Shown here piece after piece: positions 46,421 through 53,160 of a stretch of DNA of 53,160 nucleotides. Position 1 is the first letter of the stretch, and each line of letters begins with the position of its first letter. Location of the stretch: the NCBI RefSeq assembly GCF_001435995.1, contig NZ_AYYQ01000018.1, positions 38,900 through 92,059 on the forward strand, given 5' to 3'. This stretch comes from Apilactobacillus ozensis DSM 23829 = JCM 17196. GTDB lineage: Bacteria; Bacillota; Bacilli; Lactobacillales; Lactobacillaceae. The notes under the pieces were generated by a model that saw only the letters and a program-made list of their open reading frames with translations, was not told the origin of the DNA and searched no databases. The position numbers and the translations under genes are program-made.

Positions 46421-47266
46421 TTGTATACGAAAAAGCTAAAGATATTTTTAATGTTTATGATTTTATTATCTACTTCCTTACTTTCCTCATGTTCAATAAA
46501 AAACAATGATAACAATAATTGGAATAGTATCAAGAAAGAACATAAAGTTGTGATTGGGCTGGATGCAACTTTTGTGCCTATGGGTTATGAAAATCAACAA
46601 GGTAAAATCACTGGCTTTGACGTAGATGTAGCTAATGCAGTTTTTAAACAATATGATGTAAAGCCTATTTTTCAGCCTATTGATTGGTCTATGAATGTAA
46701 CGGAACTAAGGAATAACACGATTGATTTGATTTGGAATGGTTTTTCAATTAACAGCCAGCGAGAAAAAGTGGTTAATTTTACAAAGCCTTACTTATCAAA
46801 TGATCAAGTACTAGTAACAATGAGAGACTCTAACATAAACTCACTAAATCAAATGCATAATAAAACATTAGGTGTACAAGCGGGTTCTTCTGGATTAAAT
46901 GAATTAAATAATAATCCTAAAATTTTAAAAGATTGTATTAAAAATCGAACTCCAGTATTATATAATTCGTTTACTAATGCTTTTATTGATTTAAGTAGTC
47001 GAAGAGTTGATGGATTATTGATAGATAGCACCTATGCTAATTATTACGTAAGCCATCAAAAGAATCCTAAGGCATTTGCTATCAAGCACACTAATTTTCC
47101 TAAGGAATATTTTGCAGTAGGAGCTAGAAAAGGCGATTATGAAATAACTAGTGCAATTAATAAGGGATTAGATAAAATATCTAAAAACGGTGAATTAAAA
47201 AAAATATGTCAAAAGTGGTTTGGCAAAGAATATGAATCACCTTTATTAAACAAACAGGAGGAGTAA
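46421..47266 (+). CDS. Amino-acid ABC transporter substrate-binding lipoprotein
   Basis: The 281-residue family 3 solute-binding protein has a lipoprotein signal peptide (about 1-24) with lipobox LLSSC. It contains KVVIGLDATFVPMGYENQQGKITGFDVDVA and RVDGLLIDSTYANYYV, with the two-lobed fold implied. TTG start behind GGAGGG. The ligand pocket cannot be read for substrate; histidine is inferred from the T-box. The last residues contain the SD of yfmF, whose TTG starts 1 base after the stop. Confidence 0.9.
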   Translation: MYTKKLKIFLMFMILLSTSLLSSCSIKNNDNNNWNSIKKEHKVVIGLDATFVPMGYENQQGKITGFDVDVANAVFKQYDVKPIFQPIDWSMNVTELRNNTIDLIWNGFSINSQREKVVNFTKPYLSNDQVLVTMRDSNINSLNQMHNKTLGVQAGSSGLNELNNNPKILKDCIKNRTPVLYNSFTNAFIDLSSRRVDGLLIDSTYANYYVSHQKNPKAFAIKHTNFPKEYFAVGARKGDYEITSAINKGLDKISKNGELKKICQKWFGKEYESPLLNKQEE

Positions 47267-47267
47267 T

Positions 47268-48527
47268 TTGAAAGAACAATTATCCCACGGTGTTGAACTA
47301 TACATGACACCCACTAAAAAATTTAAGACAGTTACATTGACATGTAACTTAATTACGGAAGCTAATTTTAAAAATTTTGCTAAAAGAGCTGTTTTAGCTG
47401 AATTACTTGAAACCAATAATTCTAAGTATAAGACCCAAGAAGAATTGGCTAAACAACTTTCTAAAATGTATGGTGCTTCTTTTGGTACCAATATTGTTAG
47501 ATATGGTAATTTGCACATCATTAAAATAATTTTAAGTTTTCCTAATGCTAATTACTTACCCAATAAGTATGACAACATTAATGAAGCTATTGAATTTTTG
47601 ATGGACGTTTTATTAAGACCAAATGTTAAAAATAAAGCTTTTGATAATAAAACTTTTACAACCCAGAAACAAAATATTTTAAAATATCTTTCTTCCATTA
47701 GTGATGATAAGCAATACTATGCAGCTGTAAAATCTAAAGAGCTGTTTTTTAATGAAAATGTCAATCGAGGAAGATTAATATTTGGCGAATCCAGCCAATA
47801 TAAAGATTTGAATGAAAAAAATATTTTTGAATATTATACAAATACTATATTGAATGATAATATTATATTTTCCATAATTGGCGATTTTAACCCTCATGAT
47901 ATTCTTAATGTTTTTAAGAATTATAATTTTGATGATAGAAATAATATTTACAAACTATTACCTTATAAGCATGCTCTTACAGATTCAATAAATGAAAAAA
48001 CAGAAACGCAAGAATTAAGTCAAGGAAAATTAAACTTGGGATATTCATTACCAATTAATTATAACGATAAAAATTTATATGCTGCTATAATTTTTAATGC
48101 TGTATTTGGTGGAACTCCGCAGTCCAAACTATTTAAAATAGTTAGAGAAAAATACAGTTTAGCTTACTATGCAAGTAGTAGCTTTAATGCTATTAATGGT
48201 TTTATTAATGTACAGTCTGGAATTGATTCCAAAGATAAATCAAAGGTTATTTCATTAATTAATGAACAATTAGCTTCTATTCAAAGTGGAAATTTTGAAA
48301 CAGAATTAATTAATCATATAAAACATGAATTGGTCAATGCTAGGTTAAACTTATTAGATAGCCCCAGAAAAATGTTAGAACAGCAATTTGTAAATAATCT
48401 TTTAGGTCGAAGCATTTCCTTTGAAGATTGGCAACGAAATATATTAGCTGTTCAAAAAGAAGATATTATAAGTGTTGCTAAGCTAGTTAAATTGCAATCA
48501 ATTTTCTTTTTGGAGGGCAAAAAATAA
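47268..48527 (+). CDS. yfmF: M16-family zinc-peptidase-like protein YfmF (non-catalytic)
   Basis: The 419-residue two-lobed pitrilysin-like protein lacks the HxxEH zinc motif, as expected for the structural partner of YfmH. In B. subtilis the YmfF/YmfH pair is connected with EF-P 5-aminopentanol modification. TTG 47268 lies 4 bases after GGAGGAG, which is inside the end of the transporter gene, so translation is coupled. yfmH starts right at its stop. Confidence 0.88.
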   Translation: MKEQLSHGVELYMTPTKKFKTVTLTCNLITEANFKNFAKRAVLAELLETNNSKYKTQEELAKQLSKMYGASFGTNIVRYGNLHIIKIILSFPNANYLPNKYDNINEAIEFLMDVLLRPNVKNKAFDNKTFTTQKQNILKYLSSISDDKQYYAAVKSKELFFNENVNRGRLIFGESSQYKDLNEKNIFEYYTNTILNDNIIFSIIGDFNPHDILNVFKNYNFDDRNNIYKLLPYKHALTDSINEKTETQELSQGKLNLGYSLPINYNDKNLYAAIIFNAVFGGTPQSKLFKIVREKYSLAYYASSSFNAINGFINVQSGIDSKDKSKVISLINEQLASIQSGNFETELINHIKHELVNARLNLLDSPRKMLEQQFVNNLLGRSISFEDWQRNILAVQKEDIISVAKLVKLQSIFFLEGKK

Positions 48528-49802
48528 ATGATAAATAAAAAATATGATAACTACAATGAAGAAATTTATTATGAAAAGTTAGATAACGGATTAGAAATAG
48601 TTTTAGTTCCTAAAAATGATTTTTATAAAACTTACGCTACCTTTTCAACATCTTATGGTTCTATCAATAACAAATTTATTCCTTATGGTAAGAAAAATGC
48701 AGTCAGCTTACCAGCTGGAATTGCTCATTTTTTAGAACATAAAATGTTTGATAAAAAAGATTATGATGCTTTTGACCTTTTTTCTAAGACAGGAGCTTCT
48801 TCGAATGCTTTTACTAGTTTTACCAAAACTAGTTACTTATTTTCTTGTGTTGATAATTTAAAAGCAAACATTGGTATTCTTTTAGATTTCGTGCAAAGTC
48901 CTTATTTTACAGATAAAAAAGTTGAAAAAGAAAAAGGAATAATTGGGCAAGAAATTAGTATGTATGATGATGATCCGGATGCAGCTATTTTCTTTGGAAC
49001 GGTTAGCAAGATGTACCCAGATTTTCCATTAAATGTTGATATTGCAGGAACTGTTGAATCCATCAGTAAAATTACAGCAGAGGACCTTTATACGGCTTAC
49101 AATACATTTTATCAACCAGGTAATATGCAATTGAACATTGTAGGTAATATGGACGTTAATGATGTTGTTAAATTTATTAAAGCCAATCAAGCTAAAAAAA
49201 CATTTAAACCATATCAAGATATTAAGAACGTAATTCCAAAATCTACAAAAATTATAAAAGATTCAAAACAGTTCATGAACATTACTAGAAATAAAGTTGC
49301 TGTTGGTATCAAAGGCCAACAACTTGATAGTGTTGATTCTAAATATGAATTAGGAATATCATTGTTGTTAGAATTATTGTTTTCTGAAAGTTCATCAAAC
49401 TATAATAAACTATATAATAAAGGAATTATTGATGACTCATTTGGATTTGATTTTGAATTTGAAAAATATTATAATTTCGCCTTGATTGCTGGAGATACTG
49501 ATTATCCTAATGAATTTATTACGGAGATCAAAAATATTTTATTAGCTGCTGTTTCTAATTTAGATGATTTGAAAGAAAATTTTGAATTAATAAAAAAAGA
49601 AGAGCTAGGTCAACATATTTCTATGATGAACTCTATCGAAGCGATTGCTAATAATTTAGGTAACAAAGATAATAATTACACTAATTTATATGATGAAATT
49701 AATATAATCAACAGTATAACTTTGGAAGACTTGAAGTTATATGCTCAAAAATTTATTAACAAAAATAATATAGTTACTAATATAATATCTCCTAAAAGTT
49801 AA
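48528..49802 (+). CDS. yfmH: M16-family zinc protease YfmH
   Basis: The 424-residue pitrilysin-type metalloprotease has an intact inverted zinc motif HFLEH (67-71) and downstream Glu residues in the expected region (EKEKGIIGQEISMYDDDP). It forms a pair with yfmF. ATG follows the yfmF TAA directly, with GGAGGG 10 bases upstream. No terminator is visible before rodZ, though rodZ has its own -10. Confidence 0.92.
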   Translation: MINKKYDNYNEEIYYEKLDNGLEIVLVPKNDFYKTYATFSTSYGSINNKFIPYGKKNAVSLPAGIAHFLEHKMFDKKDYDAFDLFSKTGASSNAFTSFTKTSYLFSCVDNLKANIGILLDFVQSPYFTDKKVEKEKGIIGQEISMYDDDPDAAIFFGTVSKMYPDFPLNVDIAGTVESISKITAEDLYTAYNTFYQPGNMQLNIVGNMDVNDVVKFIKANQAKKTFKPYQDIKNVIPKSTKIIKDSKQFMNITRNKVAVGIKGQQLDSVDSKYELGISLLLELLFSESSSNYNKLYNKGIIDDSFGFDFEFEKYYNFALIAGDTDYPNEFITEIKNILLAAVSNLDDLKENFELIKKEELGQHISMMNSIEAIANNLGNKDNNYTNLYDEINIINSITLEDLKLYAQKFINKNNIVTNIISPKS

Positions 49803-49828
49803 TTCATTTAAATATTTTTTTTAGGTTA

Positions 49829-49837
49829 TGATATACT
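49829..49837 (+). promoter_or_regulatory. rodZ promoter (extended -10 TGATATACT)
   Basis: TATACT (49832-49837) with a TG-N extension lies about 44 bases upstream of rodZ; the -35 region is T-rich. Confidence 0.55.
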
Positions 49838-49880
49838 GTTAAGTGTATAAAAATTCTTATTTTAACTGGAGTATTTATTT

Positions 49881-50756
49881 ATGGATAATGATAAAAATAC
49901 AAATAAAAAGAATATTGGACAGACTTTAAAAAAAGCCAGAGAAGATAAAAATTTAACTATTGATGATTTACAAAAGAATACTAAAATTCAAAAAAGATAC
50001 TTGGTAGCGATTGAAGAAAACAATTTTGACGAATTACCAGGGGACTTTTATGTTAGAGCCTTTATCAAACAATTTGCGGATGCAGTTGGTTTGAATGGTT
50101 TCGAATTATTAAATAGTTATGATAATGATTTACCAAACACAAATTCACCTGAATATGTTGAACAAGTTTCTGATGATAAGATAGCCTCTAGATCTTCGCA
50201 AAGAAAAGAAGAAGATAAGTTTGCTTTTGTTAGAAATTACGGTCCAACTGCTGCTATTGCTGTTTTTGTATTAATTGTGATTTTTGTTATTTGGATAGCA
50301 GTGGCTAAAACCAATAATCACTCGGATTCTACAATTAATAAATCTTCAATTTCAGTTAGTGGTTCATCTCAAAAGAGTGAATCTAAGGAAAGTAAATCTA
50401 AAACTGATACTAAGAGTACTAATAAGGATACGAATGATACAAAAACAACTATTAAGAAGACTGATAGTACTAGTGGTGCTAACGTTTATGCTGTATCTAC
50501 CAATGCAGCTAAAAACAAAATTAAACTAAGCAGTACTAGTCGAGCTTGGATATCTGCAACTTCAAATGGTAAAACTTTATATTCGGGTGCATTAACACCT
50601 AACGCTGGAAATAAAATTAAGTTAGCTAAAGATGATAAAGAAATTACTATTAACTTAGGAAATTCCCCTGCTACTAAGATATCAATTAATGGCGAAAAAT
50701 TACCAATTCATAGTGATAGTGCTCAAGTACAAACAGTTAAGGTACAATTTAAATAA
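49881..50756 (+). CDS. rodZ: Cytoskeletal helix-turn-helix membrane protein RodZ (YmfM-like)
   Basis: The 291-residue protein contains an N-terminal HTH_25 domain (about 11-80, [19 protein letters not shown] and [11 protein letters not shown]), a membrane helix (121-143), a long Ser/Lys/Thr-rich extracellular linker and a beta-rich DUF4115 domain. RodZ links MreB to the wall machinery. SD is weak (CTGGAG). In the conserved block yfmF-yfmH-rodZ-pgsA-cinA-recA. Confidence 0.92.
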   Translation: MDNDKNTNKKNIGQTLKKAREDKNLTIDDLQKNTKIQKRYLVAIEENNFDELPGDFYVRAFIKQFADAVGLNGFELLNSYDNDLPNTNSPEYVEQVSDDKIASRSSQRKEEDKFAFVRNYGPTAAIAVFVLIVIFVIWIAVAKTNNHSDSTINKSSISVSGSSQKSESKESKSKTDTKSTNKDTNDTKTTIKKTDSTSGANVYAVSTNAAKNKIKLSSTSRAWISATSNGKTLYSGALTPNAGNKIKLAKDDKEITINLGNSPATKISINGEKLPIHSDSAQVQTVKVQFK

Positions 50757-50783
50757 AAAAGGGGCTTTTAAAGCCTCTTTTTT
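50755..50783 (+). terminator. rodZ terminator
   Basis: AAAAAAGGGGCTT / AAGCCTCTTTTTT with one G-U pair, AT loop and T run. Confidence 0.85.
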
Positions 50784-50813
50784 AATATTTTTAGATATTG
50801 GAGATAAATATAA

Positions 50814-51395
50814 ATGAACTTACCAAATAAATTAACTTTGTTACGAATCTTTTTGATCCCAATTTTTATTTTAATACTAGCTTACCCATTTAACTGGGGA
50901 ACTGTAATCATAGCGGGTACGATGTTGCCAATTACACAAATTATTGCAGCTTTAATTTTTGCATGTGCTTCTATAACTGATTTTTTGGACGGACAGATTG
51001 CCCGTAGACAACATCTGGTTACTAATTTTGGTAAATTTGCTGATCCTTTGGCAGACAAGATGATTGTAATGTCAGCTTTTATTGCATTGGTTGGATTGGG
51101 TCAGGTACCAGCTTGGGTAGCTTCCATCATTGTATGTAGAGAATTGGCAGTTACTGGATTGAGATTAATAATAGTTGAAAACGATGGTGAAGTCTTAGCC
51201 GCTGCTTGGCCAGGAAAGATTAAGACAGCAACTCAAATGTTTTCAATTATATTACTATTGCTTAATAACATCTTCTTTGCAGCTATAAATGTTTCGATGG
51301 GATTGATTTTACTTTACATTTGTTTATTCTTTACTGTTTATTCTGGAATTGATTACTTTGTTAAAAATAAAGATGTGTTTTCAGATTCATTTTAA
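50814..51395 (+). CDS. pgsA: CDP-diacylglycerol-glycerol-3-phosphate 3-phosphatidyltransferase
   Basis: The membrane enzyme makes phosphatidylglycerol phosphate. The 193 residues contain the complete CDP-alcohol phosphotransferase motif with Asp56, Asp59, Gly60, Ala63, Arg64, Gly73, Asp77 and Asp81 in correct spacing, and several membrane helices. SD TGGAGAT precedes ATG. Follows rodZ after a terminator, so may rely on read-through or a promoter near 50785. Confidence 0.95.
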   Translation: MNLPNKLTLLRIFLIPIFILILAYPFNWGTVIIAGTMLPITQIIAALIFACASITDFLDGQIARRQHLVTNFGKFADPLADKMIVMSAFIALVGLGQVPAWVASIIVCRELAVTGLRLIIVENDGEVLAAAWPGKIKTATQMFSIILLLLNNIFFAAINVSMGLILLYICLFFTVYSGIDYFVKNKDVFSDSF

Positions 51396-51458
51396 GAAAT
51401 TAACGTAGATTAGTACGTATGTATAATATGAACACATTAGCAAGGGTGATGGTGTCTT

Positions 51459-51932
51459 ATGATAACTAAAATTGATAAAATTGCGATTGAGAAATTAATT
51501 AATGCCGACGTTTCAGTTACTGCAGCTGAAAGTTTAACGGCTGGACTATTTCAAGAGGTTTTGGGAGAAGTGCCAGGGGTTTCTAAAATTTTTAGTGGTG
51601 GTTTTGTAACTTATTCCAACACTGCTAAAGAAAAATTGCTTGGAATACCATCAAAAATAATAAATGATTTTGGAGTTGTTTCGGCTCAAACAGCTAAACA
51701 AATGGCTCAAAAATCACGTGAAATTATGAAAACTAATCTTTCAGTGTCTTTTACCGGAGTTGCTGGACCAGATGAATTAGAGGGCAATAAAGCTGGTACA
51801 GTTTATATAGGGATATCATACGGTAATTATTTGGAAAGTCGAGTTTTTCATTTTCGTGGAGATAGGGATGCAATACGGATTAAATCAGTAGTTGCAGCTT
51901 TAGATTGGATTGACTCATTGGTCAATAATTAA
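51459..51932 (+). CDS. cinA: CinA C-terminal domain protein (nicotinamide-nucleotide amidase type)
   Basis: The 157 residues correspond only to the C-terminal CinA/PncC amidohydrolase domain: VTAAESLTAGL, VPGVSKIFSGGFVTYSN and SFTGVAGPD. The N-terminal molybdopterin-binding-like domain of full-length CinA (usually about 410 residues in Lactobacillales) is absent. The ATG is well placed after AAGGGTG, and no frame of the missing domain is found upstream (51396-51458 is too short), so this is a genuine short form. PncC deamidates NMN to NaMN. It precedes recA as in full-length cinA operons. Confidence 0.88.
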   Translation: MITKIDKIAIEKLINADVSVTAAESLTAGLFQEVLGEVPGVSKIFSGGFVTYSNTAKEKLLGIPSKIINDFGVVSAQTAKQMAQKSREIMKTNLSVSFTGVAGPDELEGNKAGTVYIGISYGNYLESRVFHFRGDRDAIRIKSVVAALDWIDSLVNN

Positions 51933-51937
51933 TTAAG

Positions 51938-51951
51938 CGAACTTTTGTTCC
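51938..51951 (+). promoter_or_regulatory. LexA (DinR) box upstream of recA
   Basis: CGAAC-TTTT-GTTCC has the GAAC-N4-GTTC core of the Gram-positive SOS box. It lies 8 bases upstream of the -35 hexamer. The N4 differs from the optimal consensus, so affinity may be modest. Confidence 0.8.
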
Positions 51952-51959
51952 CTTTTTTC

Positions 51960-51988
51960 TTGATTTTTATCGAATACATTAGTATAGT
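51960..51988 (+). promoter_or_regulatory. recA promoter (TTGATT-17-TATAGT)
   Basis: The -35 is at 51960-51965 and the -10 at 51983-51988 with a 17-base spacer; a second TATGAT lies at 51990-51995. Confidence 0.75.
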
Positions 51989-52027
51989 ATATGATACTGT
52001 TAAAGTTATAAATGAGGAGGTAAGTTA

Positions 52028-53089
52028 ATGGCTGATGAACGTAAAGCTGCTCTAGATGGGGCTTTGAAGAGAATTGAAAAAGAATTCGGTAAAGGTTCCA
52101 TAATGAGAATGGGCGATCGTGGAGACACTAGAATTTCAACAATTCCTACTGGTTCTTTAGCATTAGATAATGCTTTAGGGGTAGGTGGATATCCAAGAGG
52201 TAGAATCGTTGAAATTTATGGACCTGAAAGTTCTGGTAAAACCACAATTGCCTTACAGGCTGTTGCTGAAGTTCAAAAACGTGGTGGTACAGCAGCTTAT
52301 ATTGATGCTGAAAATGCATTAGATCCAGTTTATGCTACTAATTTAGGAGTTAATATTGAAGATTTATTACTTTCACAACCTGATACTGGTGAGCAAGGTC
52401 TTCAAATTACAGATGCCTTAGTATCAAGTGGTGCTATTGATATTGTAGTTGTTGACTCAGTAGCTGCATTAGTTCCTAGAGCTGAAATCGAAGGAGAAAT
52501 GGGTGATGCCCATGTTGGTTTACAAGCTAGATTAATGTCACAAGCTTTAAGAAAGCTTTCTGGTTCTATTAATAAAACCAAAACTATCGCTTTATTCATT
52601 AATCAAATTCGTGAAAAAGTTGGGGTAATGTTTGGAAATCCTGAGACAACTCCTGGAGGACGTGCGCTTAAATTCTACTCTACAATTAGATTAGAAATTA
52701 GAAGAGCTGAACAAATTAAAGACGGTACTGATATTATTGGTAATCGTACTAAAATTAAAGTAGCTAAAAATAAGGTAGCTCCTCCATTTAAACGTGCAGA
52801 AGTTGATATAATGTATGGACATGGTGTATCACAAACTGGTGAATTAGTTGACATGGCTGTAGACAAGGACATCATTAATAAGTCAGGTTCATGGTATTCA
52901 TATGGTGAAGCTAGAATTGGTCAGGGTCGTGAAAATGCTAAACAATATCTTGCTGATAACCCTGAAATCGAACAAGAAATTAACCATAAAGTTAGAGTTG
53001 CTTATGGAATGGAAGAAGATACTGATTCTGCAAAGGCAGAAAATGAATCCAAAAAGAATTCCGAAACTAAAAAAGACAACAAAAAATAA
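52028..53089 (+). CDS. recA: Recombinase RecA
   Basis: The strand-exchange protein and LexA co-protease has 353 residues with Walker [10 protein letters not shown] (65-73), the IDAENALDP segment, Walker B (VVVDSVAAL), loop L2 with GNPETTPGG, and an acidic/Lys/Asn-rich C-terminal tail. ATG follows GAGGAGG. It has its own SOS-type promoter and ends shortly before an inverted repeat. Confidence 0.98.
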   Translation: MADERKAALDGALKRIEKEFGKGSIMRMGDRGDTRISTIPTGSLALDNALGVGGYPRGRIVEIYGPESSGKTTIALQAVAEVQKRGGTAAYIDAENALDPVYATNLGVNIEDLLLSQPDTGEQGLQITDALVSSGAIDIVVVDSVAALVPRAEIEGEMGDAHVGLQARLMSQALRKLSGSINKTKTIALFINQIREKVGVMFGNPETTPGGRALKFYSTIRLEIRRAEQIKDGTDIIGNRTKIKVAKNKVAPPFKRAEVDIMYGHGVSQTGELVDMAVDKDIINKSGSWYSYGEARIGQGRENAKQYLADNPEIEQEINHKVRVAYGMEEDTDSAKAENESKKNSETKKDNKK

Positions 53090-53105
53090 AAAGGATGGAA
53101 TTTAT

Positions 53106-53130
53106 TGAACCGCCTTACAAAAGTTGGACA
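53106..53130 (+). repeat. IS-end-like sequence after recA
   Basis: TGAACC at 53106-53111 and AAAAGTTGGACA at 53119-53130 match the reverse complement of the IS right end at 798-820, with four extra bases and one change in between. This would be the left end of an IS150-type element running off the window, if real. Confidence 0.45.
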
Positions 53131-53160
53131 TTAAAACTAACTTTTGTAAGGCGGTTTTTT
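53108..53160 (+). terminator. Strong inverted repeat with T run, probable recA terminator
   Basis: A perfect 18-bp stem (53108-53125 with 53139-53156), 13-base loop and a T run reaching the window edge lie 18 bases after recA. It acts as a terminator by structure, whether it belongs to recA or to an IS end. Confidence 0.8.

Noticed and set aside
1-53160. CRISPR array, prophage, toxin-antitoxin or defence island
   Set aside because: I saw no regularly spaced direct repeats, phage structural genes or typical defence genes; apart from the IS remnant the content is conserved core genes.
53090-53160. Simple chance match between the recA terminator and the IS end
   Set aside because: Not fully rejected, but a 12-base identity plus the flanking TGAACC is more than expected by chance, so it is listed as a finding with moderate interest.

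Overview
The window is a core chromosomal segment of a low-GC, AT-rich Gram-positive bacterium. It is most likely a member of the Lactobacillaceae (Lactobacillales). The evidence is the conserved order typA-ftsW-ylbG-rsmD-coaD-sepM-comEA/EB/EC-holA-rpsT-rpsO-rnjB-tuf-tig-clpX-engB and mreBCD-minCD, two RNase J paralogues, rpoY, T-box leaders, a CIRCE-controlled clpL and many TTG starts with strong Shine-Dalgarno (SD) sequences. The genus cannot be fixed from sequence inspection alone.

Layout. 1-820 is the right part of a decayed IS3/IS150-type element. 914-2344 is an APC-family amino-acid antiporter. On the minus strand follow a diacylglycerol-kinase-family gene, rnjA, rpoY and def; between them on the plus strand lies a membrane-anchored unknown protein that appears to start at ATC (5411). 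6570-12577 carries a UPF0223 gene, typA, ftsW, ylbG, rsmD, coaD and sepM. 12638-17037 holds the DNA-uptake genes comEA, comEB, comEC and then holA. 17075-20670 has divergent rpsT/rpsO (rpsO with a probable S15-type leader), rnjB and a helical-repeat gene. 20862-25903 has tuf, tig, clpX, engB and a MazG-like gene. A 45-residue minus-strand protein (25930-26067) lies before uvrC. Then come obgE, rnz, recJ, apt, tRNA-Ser(CGA), clpL, tpx, T-box-valS, folC, mreBCD and minCD. A tandem T-box with a putative His specifier precedes an amino-acid ABC transporter, which is almost fused to yfmF-yfmH. The window closes with rodZ, pgsA, a short cinA and recA, and an inverted repeat at the right edge that resembles both a terminator and an IS end.

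Most genes are housekeeping: RNA decay (rnjA, rnjB), translation and ribosome assembly (typA, rsmD, obgE, engB, rpsT, rpsO, tuf, valS, def), protein quality control (tig, clpX, clpL), cell shape and division (ftsW, mreBCD, minCD, rodZ), DNA uptake and repair (comE operon, uvrC, recJ, recA, cinA) and cofactors or lipids (coaD, folC, pgsA). I found no prophage, CRISPR array, defence island or biosynthetic cluster. The most interesting signals are regulatory or concern small genes: the tandem T-box with a half-size second unit, a CIRCE plus alternative-hairpin leader at clpL, an apparent AUC start, a palindrome over the clpX promoter, and an unlisted 45-residue ORF.
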